Shown in pieces: positions 27,543 through 36,628 of a stretch of 64,000 nucleotides of DNA; position 1 is the stretch's first letter, and every line of letters begins with the position of its first letter. The DNA lies in assembly GCF_900475415.1 (NCBI RefSeq), contig NZ_LS483388.1, forward strand, positions 544,001-608,000. The letters run 5' to 3'. Both the position numbers and the translations under genes were made by a program. This stretch comes from Streptococcus porcinus. Its GTDB lineage: Bacteria > Bacillota > Bacilli > Lactobacillales > Streptococcaceae. The notes under the pieces are model-generated. The model was not told where the DNA came from, did not search any database, and saw only the letters and a list, made by a program, of their open reading frames with translations.

Positions 27543-27551
27543 ATTATAACA
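27543..27551 (-). promoter_or_regulatory. Leaderless-type promoter of the tRNA1(Val) methyltransferase gene
   Basis: Minus strand: TGtTATAAT (hexamer 27548-27543), six bases, then ATG at 27536. No room for a Shine-Dalgarno sequence. Confidence 0.7.
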
Positions 27552-27623
27552 GAAAAGTATCTGTTGAGAAATAACGACTTACTTTATAGCGCAACGAGCT
27601 AAGTGGCTATTTTGACATAGAAT

Positions 27624-27651
27624 TTGACAAAGATGGTATTCGTGATACAAT
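27624..27651 (+). promoter_or_regulatory. Promoter of plsC
   Basis: TTGACA (27624-27629), a 16-bp spacer and TGaTACAAT (hexamer 27646-27651). Confidence 0.65.
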
Positions 27652-27683
27652 AAATGAAGTTAAAATGATTGAAGGAGAATAGG

Positions 27684-28424
27684 GTGTTTTACGCATATTT
27701 ACGTGGGCTTGTTGTCTTTATTTTATGGGTTGTGAATGGTAATTCACATTACCATAATGAGAAAAATATTTTGCCAGCTGATGAAAATTATATTTTAGTG
27801 GCTCCTCACCGAACTTTTTGGGATCCGGTTTATATGGCGTTTGCTGCGAGACCAAAACAGTTTGTATTTATGGCGAAAAAGGAATTATTTGCCAATCGAA
27901 TCTTTGCATGGTGGATAAAAATGTGTGGTGCTTTTCCAATTGATAGGGATAAACCTTCACCTGATGCTATCCGTTATCCTGTAAATGTTTTAAAAAAGAA
28001 AAATCGTTCCTTAGTTATGTTTCCTAGTGGAAGTCGTCATTCGAAAGATGTAAAAGGAGGCGTTGCCGTTATCGCCAAGATGGCCAAGGTTAAAATTCTG
28101 CCAGCTGCTTATGCTGGACCAATGACGCTAAAAGGCCTTATTTTAGGTGATCGCGTTGATATGAATTTTGGTCGTCCTATCGATATCTCAGATATAAAAC
28201 GGATGAACGACGAAGGGATTAAAGAAGTTGCCAGTCGTATCCAAGCAGAGTTTGTTCGGATTGATGAAGAAAATGCTCAATTTCAGCCTGGAAAAAGACG
28301 AAATCCTTTAACTTATATTTATCGCTTGCCGTTAGTTTTGATTGCGATAATTGTCTTACTATTAACGCTATTATTTTCTCTACTAGCTAGTTTTATTTGG
28401 GATCCAGATAAACATACTCATTAA
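27684..28424 (+). CDS. plsC: 1-acyl-sn-glycerol-3-phosphate acyltransferase
   Basis: Makes phosphatidic acid from lysophosphatidic acid at the membrane. The HX4D catalytic motif is APHRTFWDPV, and the glycerol-phosphate binding motif is FPSGSRH. PAAYAGP follows. Hydrophobic helices lie at the N-terminus and C-terminus (LVLIAIIVLLLTLLFSLLASF). I take the GTG at 27684 (MFYAYLRG), seven bases after AAGGAG. The TTG at 27669 is before that site. 246 residues. It precedes comEA-comEC as in other streptococci, with a weak terminator between. Confidence 0.92.
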   Translation: MFYAYLRGLVVFILWVVNGNSHYHNEKNILPADENYILVAPHRTFWDPVYMAFAARPKQFVFMAKKELFANRIFAWWIKMCGAFPIDRDKPSPDAIRYPVNVLKKKNRSLVMFPSGSRHSKDVKGGVAVIAKMAKVKILPAAYAGPMTLKGLILGDRVDMNFGRPIDISDIKRMNDEGIKEVASRIQAEFVRIDEENAQFQPGKRRNPLTYIYRLPLVLIAIIVLLLTLLFSLLASFIWDPDKHTH

Positions 28425-28450
28425 AATATCTTTCGGGATATTTTTTTTTA
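28423..28450 (+). terminator. Terminator between plsC and comEA
   Basis: AAATATC / GATATTT hairpin followed by nine T, right after the plsC stop. It isolates comEA from plsC transcription. Confidence 0.75.
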
Positions 28451-28466
28451 TGTTTTTCATCATATT

Positions 28467-28474
28467 TTCGAATA
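28467..28474 (+). promoter_or_regulatory. SigX cin-box of comEA
   Basis: TTCGAATA, a match to the streptococcal competence (ComX/SigX) promoter element TNCGAATA, 19 bases before the comEA ATG at 28494 and directly downstream of the plsC terminator. Confidence 0.7.
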
Positions 28475-28493
28475 AATAATTGAGGTGATAGGA

Positions 28494-29180
28494 ATGATTA
28501 AACACTTGATATCTTGTAAAGACAAAATGTGCTATCTTGTATCGAAAATACAGTTACTGACAATACTGCTATCTATTGGGCTTGTTTTCTTACTCATTAT
28601 CTTCTTAGTTGGTAGAAAAGAGATGCCTGACAATACTGCTTCAACTGTAAAACTTGAGACAATCCAAGAAAGCCAGGAAACAAAAGCTAGTGCTATAGAA
28701 TCAGCATCAGCTCAAGAAGAAGCTAATAGAAAAATTATCGTAGATATCAAAGGGGCAGTCAAGCAAGAAGGTGTCTATCGTCTCAATAAGGAAAGTCGTG
28801 TGACAGATCTTATCAAAAAGGCGGGTGGGCTTACGGAATTTGCTGATAGGAGAGCTGTTAATTTAGCTCAAAAATTAAGCGACGGTAGTGTAGTGTATAT
28901 TGCCAAAATTGGTGAGAATAGATCAGTTATTCCTAAAGAAGAAAGTAGTGGTAATTTTAGTACGATAGATAACGAAATTGTTGATTCAAAAATTAATATC
29001 AATGTCGCAAAACTTGAAGATTTAACAAAGATTCCGGGAATTGGAGAGAAGAGAGCCAAGGAAATTATTGATGTTCGAGAGAGTCAAGGAGGGTTTAAGA
29101 AACTAGAAGATCTCTTAAAGATTTCTGGAATTGGGAAAAAGACATTAGAGAAACTCAAAGATGATATTAGCATTGATTAG
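28494..29180 (+). CDS. comEA: Competence DNA receptor ComEA
   Basis: Membrane-bound double-stranded DNA receptor for natural transformation. N-terminal transmembrane helix (LLTILLSIGLVFLLIIFLVG), an SLBB domain (VDIKGAVKQEGVYRL ... LIKKAGGLTEFAD), a flexible linker, and a C-terminal helix-hairpin-helix pair (NVAKLEDLTKIPGIGEKRAKEIID, KLEDLLKISGIGKKTLEKL). The ATG at 28494 has GAGGTGA just upstream; a GTG at 28485 overlaps that site. comEC starts 20 bases before its end. A SigX box upstream fits competence control. 228 residues. Confidence 0.95.
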   Translation: MIKHLISCKDKMCYLVSKIQLLTILLSIGLVFLLIIFLVGRKEMPDNTASTVKLETIQESQETKASAIESASAQEEANRKIIVDIKGAVKQEGVYRLNKESRVTDLIKKAGGLTEFADRRAVNLAQKLSDGSVVYIAKIGENRSVIPKEESSGNFSTIDNEIVDSKININVAKLEDLTKIPGIGEKRAKEIIDVRESQGGFKKLEDLLKISGIGKKTLEKLKDDISID

Positions 29181-31404
29181 GCAGTTGCCTATGCCTTTAA
29201 TTCAGATTGTCTATCTTGTTATTTTTTCTTATTACACAGTTCGTTTTCCCAGCATTCCTCTTATAATTGTAGATATTTTAATAATCTTTTTAGTTATCAA
29301 ACATTACAAAAAAAGAATTATTCCGTGGTTAATATGCCTTTCAGTTTCAACAATGTCTCTGTTTAACTATTGGCAGTGGCAAGAAAATAAAATTTATAAT
29401 CAACAACCGAATACAATTAGTCAAGTCAGACTTATTCCAGATACAGTTGCCATTAATGGAGATTCTTTAACCTTCACTGGAGAGCATAAACATAATAGTT
29501 ATAAGCTTTTTTATAAGTTGAAGAGCAAAAGAGAATTAGTATTTTTTAGGGAAAACAGAGACTATTTGGAAATTGTTTCTGAGATAGCTTTGGAAGAAGC
29601 TGAGGGTATTCGCAATTTTTCGGGCTTCGATTATCGAGCATTTTTAAAATATCAAGGAATACACCGTATAGGCCATATAAAAGAGTTAAATCAGTTATCA
29701 AAAAGCCCAACTAGAAATTTAATCGAGATTGTACGAACTTGGCGACGCCAGGCTATCATAATTTGTCAAAAAGAATTTCCTAAACCAATGTCGGATTATA
29801 TGACGGGACTTTTATTTGGCTATTTAGATAAGTCTTTCGGTGAAATGACCCGGATTTATAGTCAACTAGGAATTATTCATCTATTTGCTTTATCGGGAAT
29901 GCAAGTTGCTTTTTTCCTTAACTATTTTCGTAAACTATTGATACTTTTAGGTATTCCTAGAGATTATTTTCCTTATTTAGATATTTTGTTTTCTTTATTT
30001 TATGCCTTTATCACTGGTTTTAGCATTTCTGTTTTACGGAGTTTGTGGCAAAGTAATTTAAGAAATTTTGGCTTTAAAGGACTTGATAATATTGCTTTAG
30101 CTTTCTTGCTTATGTTTATTTGTGATCGTCAATTTCTACTGAGTATTGGTGGCGTTCTATCCTTTGCTTATGCTTTTTTTATTACAGTCCTTCGTTTTGA
30201 AAGTTTTGAAGGGATTAGAAGAAGAGTTTATGAAACTTTCGCTTTAAATTTTTGTCTTCTCCCGTTTATAATTAGTTATTTTTCGCAATATAACGTAATA
30301 GCTATTTTATTGACTATTCTTTTTTCTTTTCTATTTGATAATGTAATTCTCCCTATCTTATGCATAACCTTTCTTTTATCTCCATTGATAAAATTCAGTA
30401 TCTTTAATAGTTTGTTTTTACTTATGGAAAAATTAGTTCATCTTATTGAAGGGTATACCAGTAAGCCTATTACTTTAGGGAATCCAAATGTAATCCAATT
30501 TTTCCTGCTTATCATGGCTCTTGCTTTTTTTGTCAATCAACTCTCAAAAAAGAAAACAGTTTTCTTACCAACTTGTGTAATTGTTTTACTCTTTCTGAGT
30601 ATGAGGATACCGTTTCGTAATGAAATTACCGTTGTAGATGTTGGGCAAGGAGATAGTATTTTAATTAGAGATATGAATAACAAAACTCTTTTGATTGATG
30701 TCGGTGGCGTACACCATTTTGATGGGAGAGAAGCTTGGCAAAAAAAGTATAGACAAACTAATGCTGATAGAACCCTTATTCCCTATCTCAAGTCAAGGGG
30801 GATTACAAAAATTGATTATCTATTACTAACTCATACCGACAATGATCATGTAGGAGATATGGAAGAAGTTGCTAAAAACTTTGAAGTTAAGGAGATTTTA
30901 ACTAGTCAGGGAAGTATGAAAAATGTTAGTTTTGTGAATAGGATTAAAGCTATGAAAATAAAAACAAAGTTGGTTAAAGCCGGTGACCGACTTTCTATAA
31001 TGGGGAGTTACTTACAGGTTCTTTATCCATGGTCAATAGGAGATGGTAAGAATAATGATTCTTTAGTTTTATATGGCCGTTTATTAGGAAAAAACTTTCT
31101 TTTTACAGGAGATATTGAAGCAGAAGGTGAAAAAGCTTTACTTTCAAAATATCCAAACTTAAAAGTCGATATTTTGAAAGTTGGTCATCATGGTTCCAAA
31201 GGATCCTCTACAGAAGATTTTCTAAATACAATATCAATGAAGGTTGCTTTGATTTCTGCTGGTAACAATAATGCTTTTAAGCATCCAAGTCCCGAAACTT
31301 TAGAACGGTTTAAAGAGAGACACGTCAAGGTTTATCGGACGGATCAACAAGGATCCATACGATTTACTGGACGACGGCAGTGGGAAATTGAGACTTGTCG
31401 CTAA
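29161..31404 (+). CDS. comEC: Competence DNA channel ComEC
   Basis: Forms the membrane channel for single-stranded DNA uptake. 747 residues: N-terminal helices with a DUF4131/OB-like domain, a central Competence domain with many helices (LIHLFALSGMQVAFFLNYF, FITGFSISVLRS), and a C-terminal metallo-beta-lactamase-like domain (VVDVGQGDSILI, LLTHTDNDHVGD, LKVGHHGSKGSSTEDFL) that probably degrades the non-transported strand. The metal-binding HxxxDH-type motif is intact as HTDNDHVGD. Full length, so uptake of DNA looks possible. It overlaps comEA by 20 bases. Confidence 0.95.
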   Translation: MILALIRQLPMPLIQIVYLVIFSYYTVRFPSIPLIIVDILIIFLVIKHYKKRIIPWLICLSVSTMSLFNYWQWQENKIYNQQPNTISQVRLIPDTVAINGDSLTFTGEHKHNSYKLFYKLKSKRELVFFRENRDYLEIVSEIALEEAEGIRNFSGFDYRAFLKYQGIHRIGHIKELNQLSKSPTRNLIEIVRTWRRQAIIICQKEFPKPMSDYMTGLLFGYLDKSFGEMTRIYSQLGIIHLFALSGMQVAFFLNYFRKLLILLGIPRDYFPYLDILFSLFYAFITGFSISVLRSLWQSNLRNFGFKGLDNIALAFLLMFICDRQFLLSIGGVLSFAYAFFITVLRFESFEGIRRRVYETFALNFCLLPFIISYFSQYNVIAILLTILFSFLFDNVILPILCITFLLSPLIKFSIFNSLFLLMEKLVHLIEGYTSKPITLGNPNVIQFFLLIMALAFFVNQLSKKKTVFLPTCVIVLLFLSMRIPFRNEITVVDVGQGDSILIRDMNNKTLLIDVGGVHHFDGREAWQKKYRQTNADRTLIPYLKSRGITKIDYLLLTHTDNDHVGDMEEVAKNFEVKEILTSQGSMKNVSFVNRIKAMKIKTKLVKAGDRLSIMGSYLQVLYPWSIGDGKNNDSLVLYGRLLGKNFLFTGDIEAEGEKALLSKYPNLKVDILKVGHHGSKGSSTEDFLNTISMKVALISAGNNNAFKHPSPETLERFKERHVKVYRTDQQGSIRFTGRRQWEIETCR

Positions 31405-31463
31405 CAAGAGAGATTTTTAGATAGTAGAAATCTAAGAGCATTTCTTCAATTTTAAAGATAAGA

Positions 31464-31472
31464 TGGTATAAT
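31464..31472 (+). promoter_or_regulatory. Leaderless-type promoter of holA
   Basis: TGgTATAAT (31464-31472), six bases, then the holA ATG at 31479. Confidence 0.7.
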
Positions 31473-31478
31473 AGGTAC

Positions 31479-32510
31479 ATGATTGCAATTGAAAAAGTAA
31501 AGAAATTGTCAAAAGATAAACTAGGTCTTGTAACCTTGGTTACAGGTGATGATTTAGGTCAATTCAGCCAGATTAAAGAGGAAGTCTTGAAAATAATTGC
31601 TTATGATAAAGATGACTTAACCTACTCCTATTTTGATTTGTCAGAAGGAGGATATTCTGAAGCAGAAATGGATTTACTAAGTCTTCCCTTTTTCGCTGAT
31701 ACCAAATTTGTTATCTTTGATTATTTTGTTGATATTACGACACAAAAAAAGAATTACCTGAAGGAAAATGAGCTCAAATCTTTCGAAAGCTATTTGGAGA
31801 ACCCTCTAGGAACGACAAAGTTAATCATCTTTGCGCCTGGGAAGCTAGATGGAAAGAGACGTATCGTTAAGTTATTAAAGCGCGATGCCGAGGTTATTGA
31901 AGCACTTCCTTTAAAAGAAGAAGAATTAAAGCAATATTTTCAGTCAAGGGGAAAAGAAATTGGGCTGATATTTGATAGTGGTGTTTTTGATAAGCTTCTT
32001 TTAAAATCCAATGGTGACTTTAGCGAGATGGCAAAAAATTTATTGTTTTTAAAAACATATAAGGGACAAGGTAATATCTCTTTAGAAGACGTTGATGAGG
32101 CAATTCCAAAAACACTTCATGATAATATCTTTGATTTATCTCGTTTTATTTTGCAAGGAAGTAGTGATCAAGTAGCTGAATTGGTTCATGATCTCAGACT
32201 GGCTGGTGAAGATGAAATCAAATTAATTGCTATTTTGATAGGACAATTTCGATTATATTTACAAATTAAGTTGTTAGTGCAAGATGGTAAGAATGAGCAA
32301 CAAATAGTCGTGGCTCTTTCTGATTTGATGGCACGGAGAGTTAACCCCTATCAAGTAAAATTCGCTATTCGTGATTCACAAAATTTAAGTACTGCTTATT
32401 TAGAAAGAGTAGTGAAAGTATTGATTGAAACTGATTATCAAATTAAAAAGGGAGTCAATGATAAATCCTATTTATTTGATTTAGCCCTCCTTAAATTGAT
32501 GATTGGTTGA
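31479..32510 (+). CDS. holA: DNA polymerase III subunit delta
   Basis: The delta subunit of the clamp loader, which opens the beta clamp. 343 residues, typical of the streptococcal protein. The N-terminus (MIAIEKVKKLSKDKLGLVTLVTGDDLGQF) has the degenerate nucleotide-binding fold. SLPFFADTKFVIFDYF and the helical C-terminal collar (AGEDEIKLIAILIGQFRLYLQIK) follow. The ATG at 31479 is conserved in position but has no ribosome binding site, and an extended -10 ends seven bases before it, so a leaderless mRNA is predicted. It follows comEC by 74 bases. Confidence 0.93.
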   Translation: MIAIEKVKKLSKDKLGLVTLVTGDDLGQFSQIKEEVLKIIAYDKDDLTYSYFDLSEGGYSEAEMDLLSLPFFADTKFVIFDYFVDITTQKKNYLKENELKSFESYLENPLGTTKLIIFAPGKLDGKRRIVKLLKRDAEVIEALPLKEEELKQYFQSRGKEIGLIFDSGVFDKLLLKSNGDFSEMAKNLLFLKTYKGQGNISLEDVDEAIPKTLHDNIFDLSRFILQGSSDQVAELVHDLRLAGEDEIKLIAILIGQFRLYLQIKLLVQDGKNEQQIVVALSDLMARRVNPYQVKFAIRDSQNLSTAYLERVVKVLIETDYQIKKGVNDKSYLFDLALLKLMIG

Positions 32511-32567
32511 GGTATAATTGGGAAGTTATTCTACTAGTTATATCTTATTTAGAATTAATCAAAATAG

Positions 32568-32596
32568 TTGAAAGCTCTATCAAATTAGGTTACTAT
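32568..32596 (+). promoter_or_regulatory. Promoter of sodA
   Basis: TTGAAA (32568-32573), a 17-bp spacer and TACTAT (32591-32596). Confidence 0.6.
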
Positions 32597-32628
32597 AGTC
32601 TTATCAATAATGGAAAAGAGGAATACAA

Positions 32629-33237
32629 ATGGCTATTATTTTACCTGAACTTCCCTATGCATATGATGCCTTAGAGCCCCAATTTGATAAAGAAACAATG
32701 ATACTTCATCATGATAAGCATCATGCAACTTATGTTGCTAATGCTAATGCGGCACTTGAAAAACATCCAGAGATTGGTGAAAACCTTGAAGAGCTTTTAG
32801 CAGATGTTTCAGCTATTCCTGAGGATATCCGTCAAGCGTTGGTTAATAACGGAGGTGGACACCTCAATCATGCACTTTTCTGGGAATTACTATCTCCAGA
32901 AAAAACTGAAGTAACTAGTGATGTGGCAAGTGCAATTGATGAGGCATTTGGTTCCTTTGAGTCTTTTAAAGACGCTTTTACTACTGCAGCAACTAGCCGT
33001 TTTGGCTCAGGCTGGGCTTGGTTAGTGGTTAATAAAGAAGGTAAACTAGAAGTTATGTCTACTGCAAACCAAGATACTCCAATATCTGAAGGAAAACAAC
33101 CTATTTTGGGACTTGATGTTTGGGAGCATGCCTATTATTTAAATTACCGTAATGTTCGTCCAAATTATATCAAAGCCTTCTTTGAAATTATTAACTGGAA
33201 CAAAGTTGATGAACTGTATAAAGCTGCTAAAGCTTAA
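32629..33237 (+). CDS. sodA: Superoxide dismutase (Mn/Fe family)
   Basis: Converts superoxide to peroxide and oxygen, the only SOD of streptococci. 202 residues. Metal ligands are His27 in MILHHDKH, the His in [13 protein letters not shown], and Asp/His in [12 protein letters not shown]. The GG-type motif NNGGGH and the Gln in STANQDTP point to the manganese or cambialistic type. AAGAGG lies before the ATG. Own promoter and terminator. With pmtA upstream in the window it forms part of the oxidative-stress repertoire. Confidence 0.97.
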   Translation: MAIILPELPYAYDALEPQFDKETMILHHDKHHATYVANANAALEKHPEIGENLEELLADVSAIPEDIRQALVNNGGGHLNHALFWELLSPEKTEVTSDVASAIDEAFGSFESFKDAFTTAATSRFGSGWAWLVVNKEGKLEVMSTANQDTPISEGKQPILGLDVWEHAYYLNYRNVRPNYIKAFFEIINWNKVDELYKAAKA

Positions 33238-33257
33238 ACTGATTATGATTTATTAAG

Positions 33258-33283
33258 AACTGACCAAAAGGCCAGTTTTTTTG
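33258..33283 (+). terminator. Terminator after sodA
   Basis: AACTGACC (33258-33265) / GGCCAGTT (33270-33277), one mismatch, AAAA loop, then T-run. Confidence 0.82.
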
Positions 33284-33340
33284 GTTCAGAAATAGATTTC
33301 TTTTTAATATCAGAGAAGTTTAAAGGATTAGTTGATCAAG

Positions 33341-33367
33341 GGCTTATTTAATCTAATTAAATAAGCC
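33341..33367. repeat. Perfect 12-bp inverted repeat in the sodA / serine-hydrolase gap
   Basis: GGCTTATTTAAT (33341-33352) and its exact complement (33356-33367) around CTA. It is followed by TAATTTTG, so a weak second terminator is possible. No other feature is seen between 33284 and the next promoter region. Confidence 0.55.
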
Positions 33368-33527
33368 TAATTTTGTGTCTAGCATATGGTTTTTTGGGTA
33401 AAATAATTCTTTTAAAGCTCTATGTCTTTGTTCTGTAATATTATTGACATATAATTGTCTAGAAAATGCAATATTCCCTTGATTTTTGATTAAAATAATA
33501 TAAAATATAATTGAGAGGAGAATAGGG

Positions 33528-34574
33528 TTGCGTAAGAGAAGATTTTTTGAGATTCCTCAAACAGTTAATATTGTTATTTTAGTTGTCTTGGTCATTGCTT
33601 TAGGTTTGATAGTAACAGCGTCAGCTCTAGAAAAGGCTAAGACGCACCAAGTGACACAAGAAGTAAAAAAAGTAGTAAAGCAAAATAGAAATCCAGTAGA
33701 AAAATCAGCAGAAGCCAAAAAGGCTGTAATGGATGCTGACTTAGCTAGGATGAATGCTTTAGGTTTATATTATGAATATGATAAGTTAAGTTTAGTAGAT
33801 ACTGTCAAAGCTTATTTGGATGAATTTGGTATCAATCATACTCAAATAGCTTTTAGTTATAAAGACCTAGAATCTGGTAAAACCTTCTCAATGAACGATA
33901 GGCAACCGATGACTGCTGGTTCAACCTATAAACTTCCTCTTAACATGTTAGTTGTTGATGAGACAGAGAAAGGAAAATATAGCCTTGAACAACGTTTTGA
34001 TATAACTAATACAACTTATGAGTATGATAGGGAACACATGGCATATGTTAATCAATTTGCTGGAGCAATGTCTATTTCAGAAATGCAAGAATATTCTTTA
34101 ATGTATTCTGAAAATACTCCAGCTTATGCTTTGGCTGATCGTCTTGGTGGTATGGACAAGGCTTATAAGAAGTTTGGTAGATATGGTAAGTCCAAATCAG
34201 AGATAAAAACGATACTTGAAGAGGGTAACAAGACGACAACAGAGTATTATATCCAAGTTCTAGATTATCTTTGGAGGCATAAAAATAAGTATAAGGATAT
34301 CCTATATTATATTGGTGAATCATTTCCAGGAGACTATTATAAAACCTATTTGCCTGATATTCCCATTTACCAAAAGCCTGGCTATGTGAGAGAAGCCTTG
34401 AATGTAGGGGCTATTGTCTGCGAAAAGAGTCCTTATTTGATTGCTCTTTATACTAAAAATCTGGGAGGAAGTACAGAAGAATCCTTTGAAATTTCAGGAG
34501 AGGGTTATAATCAACTGGCCGGTCTCACCTATGTCATAAACGAGTGGCATCGTGTTAATCAAAATAAAGCTTGA
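33528..34574 (+). CDS. Membrane-anchored serine beta-lactamase-like hydrolase
   Basis: A 348-residue protein: N-terminal transmembrane helix (VNIVILVVLVIALGLIVTASA), a Lys-rich helical linker, then a class A beta-lactamase/transpeptidase-like fold. Motifs are STYK (in AGSTYKLPLN), SEN (in MYSENTPAYALADRLGG, in place of SDN) and KPG (in YQKPGYV, in place of KTG). The altered third motif makes penicillin hydrolysis doubtful; a wall-peptide or scaffold role is as likely. Starts at TTG (33528), with GAGGAGAA eight bases upstream. Related streptococcal proteins are annotated as serine hydrolases of unknown function. Confidence 0.82.
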   Translation: MRKRRFFEIPQTVNIVILVVLVIALGLIVTASALEKAKTHQVTQEVKKVVKQNRNPVEKSAEAKKAVMDADLARMNALGLYYEYDKLSLVDTVKAYLDEFGINHTQIAFSYKDLESGKTFSMNDRQPMTAGSTYKLPLNMLVVDETEKGKYSLEQRFDITNTTYEYDREHMAYVNQFAGAMSISEMQEYSLMYSENTPAYALADRLGGMDKAYKKFGRYGKSKSEIKTILEEGNKTTTEYYIQVLDYLWRHKNKYKDILYYIGESFPGDYYKTYLPDIPIYQKPGYVREALNVGAIVCEKSPYLIALYTKNLGGSTEESFEISGEGYNQLAGLTYVINEWHRVNQNKA

Positions 34575-34605
34575 TTGCTGAATATTTAAAGTACAAATTT
34601 TAAAT

Positions 34606-34651
34606 AAAAAATCATAAGTACCCATTAACGGGTACTTATGATTTTTTATTT
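34606..34651 (+). terminator. Bidirectional terminator shared with queA
   Basis: Perfect 18-bp stem: left arm 34606-34623 (AAAAAATCATAAGTACCC), loop ATTAAC, right arm 34630-34647. It ends on the queA stop codon and gives a U-run on both strands. Confidence 0.93.
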
Positions 34652-35674
34652 AACAAACATGGCATCACCGAAACTGAAGAAACGGTACTGTTCACTGATA
34701 GCGTGTCTATAGGCTTCTAAAACGAAATCACGCCCAGCAAAAGCTGAAACTAACATGACAAGGGTTGATTTTGGTAGGTGGAAGTTGGTGGAAAAAGCAT
34801 CTACTACAGTAAAATGATAACCAGGCTTAATGAATATATTAGTCCAACCAGAATCTGCTTGAATATCACCATTAAATTTGTTACCAATTGTTTCAAGTGT
34901 TCGAATGGAAGTAGTACCAACCGCAACAACACGCCCACCGGCTTTTTTTACTTGGCGCAAAGTATCAGCTGCTTCCTCAGAAAGTTGGTAAAACTCAGAA
35001 TGCATTTCGTGCTCGTCAACATTATCTACTGAAACGGGGCGAAATGTTCCAAGCCCAACATGAAGAGTTAAGTAAACTAAATGAATTCCTTTTTCTTGAA
35101 TTTTTTGGAGTAATTCCTGTGTGAAGTGTAAGCCTGCAGTGGGAGCAGCTGCAGATCCATTTTCCTTAGCATAAACAGTTTGGTAACGCTCAGAGTCATC
35201 TAATTTTTCATGTATATATGGAGGAAGAGGCATTTCACCAAGACTTTCTAAAACCTCTAGAAAAATTCCTTGGTAAGAAAAGGAAACTATTCTACCACCA
35301 TGATCTAGTTCTTTTATGACCGTTGCTTTTAAGCGACCATCGCCAAAACTGATGGTGCTACCTACTTTGAGACGTTTAGCTGGCTTAGCCAAAACTTCCC
35401 ATTCGTCACCCTTGGTATTTTTGAGAAGAAGAAGTTCAACATGGCCATGAGTATCTGGTTTTTCTCCATGAAGACGTGCTGGTAGAACACGAGTGTTGTT
35501 CATAACTAGAGCGTCTCCAGGATTAAGCTGGTCAATGATATGGTCAAAGTGACTGTCAACCATCTTTTTTGTTTTGTGATCGATAACTAGTAGTTTTGAA
35601 CTGTCTCTTTGTTCAAGTGGTGTTTGTGCGATTAATTCTTCAGGTAATTCAAAATCAAAGTCGTTTGTATTCAT
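34646..35674 (-). CDS. queA: tRNA preQ1(34) S-adenosylmethionine ribosyltransferase-isomerase
   Basis: Builds epoxyqueuosine in tRNA wobble position 34 from preQ1 and SAM. 342 residues, normal. Features are [24 protein letters not shown] at the start, then [22 protein letters not shown] and [17 protein letters not shown] precedes the ATG (minus strand). Divergent from nagB and convergent with the serine hydrolase gene, with which it shares a terminator. No other queuosine gene is in the window. Confidence 0.96.
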   Translation of the reverse strand: MNTNDFDFELPEELIAQTPLEQRDSSKLLVIDHKTKKMVDSHFDHIIDQLNPGDALVMNNTRVLPARLHGEKPDTHGHVELLLLKNTKGDEWEVLAKPAKRLKVGSTISFGDGRLKATVIKELDHGGRIVSFSYQGIFLEVLESLGEMPLPPYIHEKLDDSERYQTVYAKENGSAAAPTAGLHFTQELLQKIQEKGIHLVYLTLHVGLGTFRPVSVDNVDEHEMHSEFYQLSEEAADTLRQVKKAGGRVVAVGTTSIRTLETIGNKFNGDIQADSGWTNIFIKPGYHFTVVDAFSTNFHLPKSTLVMLVSAFAGRDFVLEAYRHAISEQYRFFSFGDAMFVK

Positions 35675-35780
35675 TCTAGCTCCTTTAAGGGCTTTTCTCC
35701 TAGTGGATATAAACCCAATCCCAATTATTATATCACGTGAGGATGTCTACGTCATTATAGAAAGTTTAAAAATAATGAGC

Positions 35781-35834
35781 TTGACAAAAATTGGTATATA
35801 CCATATAATAAAACCATAAAAGGTCTATACCAAT
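35781..35834 (+). promoter_or_regulatory. nagB promoter with two NagR operators
   Basis: TTGACA (35781-35786), a 17-bp spacer and TATAAT (35804-35809). Operator 1, TTGGTATATACCA (35791-35803), fills the spacer. Operator 2, AGGTCTATACCAAT (35821-35834), lies just after the start of transcription. Both resemble the GntR-type NagR/YvoA site. Repression lifted by amino-sugar phosphates is expected. Confidence 0.8.
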
Positions 35835-35847
35835 AAAAGGAGATAAA

Positions 35848-36558
35848 ATGAAAGTAATTCATGTAAAGAATCAAGTTGAAGGTGGGCAAGTTGCTTTCTC
35901 ACTATTAAAAGAAGCTATGTCTAATGGTGCTAAAACCTTAGGATTAGCAACAGGTAGTACACCACTTACTTTTTACCAAGAAGTTGTAGCAAGTGATCTA
36001 GATTTTTCTGAGATGACAAGTATCAATTTAGATGAGTATGTGGGTTTGCCAAAGGAACATTCTCAAAGCTATAACTATTTTATGAAGGAGCAGTTATTCA
36101 ATGCCAAACCGTTTAAGGAGAGTTTCTTACCAAATGGCTTAGCAACTAATTTAGCAGAAGAAATTAAGGCTTATGATAAGGTTATTGCGGATCATCCTAT
36201 TGACTTCCAAATATTGGGAATTGGACGCAATGGTCATATCGGCTTTAATGAACCTGGGACTTCTTTTGAGATGACAACACACGTTGTGAACCTAGAAAAG
36301 TCAACGATTGAGGCCAATAGTCGCTTTTTTGAGAGTATTGATGATGTACCAAAACAAGCAATATCTATGGGAATCGCCTCTATTATGTTATCCAAAACAA
36401 TTGTGCTAATGGCTTTTGGTAAAGACAAAGCAGAAGCTATCAAAAAAATGGTTTCTGGCCCAGTTAGCGAAGACTTACCAGCTTCAATTTTGCAAAAGCA
36501 TAAAAATGTGATTGTAATTGTTGATGAGGAAGCAGCGTCAGAATTAGCTAGACCTTAA
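35848..36558 (+). CDS. nagB: Glucosamine-6-phosphate deaminase
   Basis: Converts glucosamine-6-P to fructose-6-P and ammonia, linking amino sugars to glycolysis. 236 residues. Features are [12 protein letters not shown] (phosphate binding), the catalytic Asp in NLDEYVGL, and [13 protein letters not shown] with the catalytic His. AAGGAG lies seven bases before the ATG. A perfect promoter flanked by NagR-type operators indicates induction by GlcNAc or glucosamine. Monocistronic, with a terminator behind it. Confidence 0.97.
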   Translation: MKVIHVKNQVEGGQVAFSLLKEAMSNGAKTLGLATGSTPLTFYQEVVASDLDFSEMTSINLDEYVGLPKEHSQSYNYFMKEQLFNAKPFKESFLPNGLATNLAEEIKAYDKVIADHPIDFQILGIGRNGHIGFNEPGTSFEMTTHVVNLEKSTIEANSRFFESIDDVPKQAISMGIASIMLSKTIVLMAFGKDKAEAIKKMVSGPVSEDLPASILQKHKNVIVIVDEEAASELARP

Positions 36559-36571
36559 TCTTTAGATTTCT

Positions 36572-36613
36572 AACCGAAAGGAGGCTACCTTGTCTTTCTT
36601 TCGGTTTTTTTTG
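36572..36613 (+). terminator. Terminator after nagB
   Basis: AACCGAAAG (36572-36580) / CTTTCGGTT (36598-36606), followed by T8. It ends 16 bases before the next ATG. Confidence 0.9.
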
Positions 36614-36622
36614 TGTTAAACT
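36614..36622 (+). promoter_or_regulatory. Leaderless-type promoter of rsuA
   Basis: TGtTAAACT (36614-36622), six bases, then ATG at 36629. It is squeezed between the nagB terminator and the gene. Confidence 0.65.
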
Positions 36623-36628
36623 ATAAGT

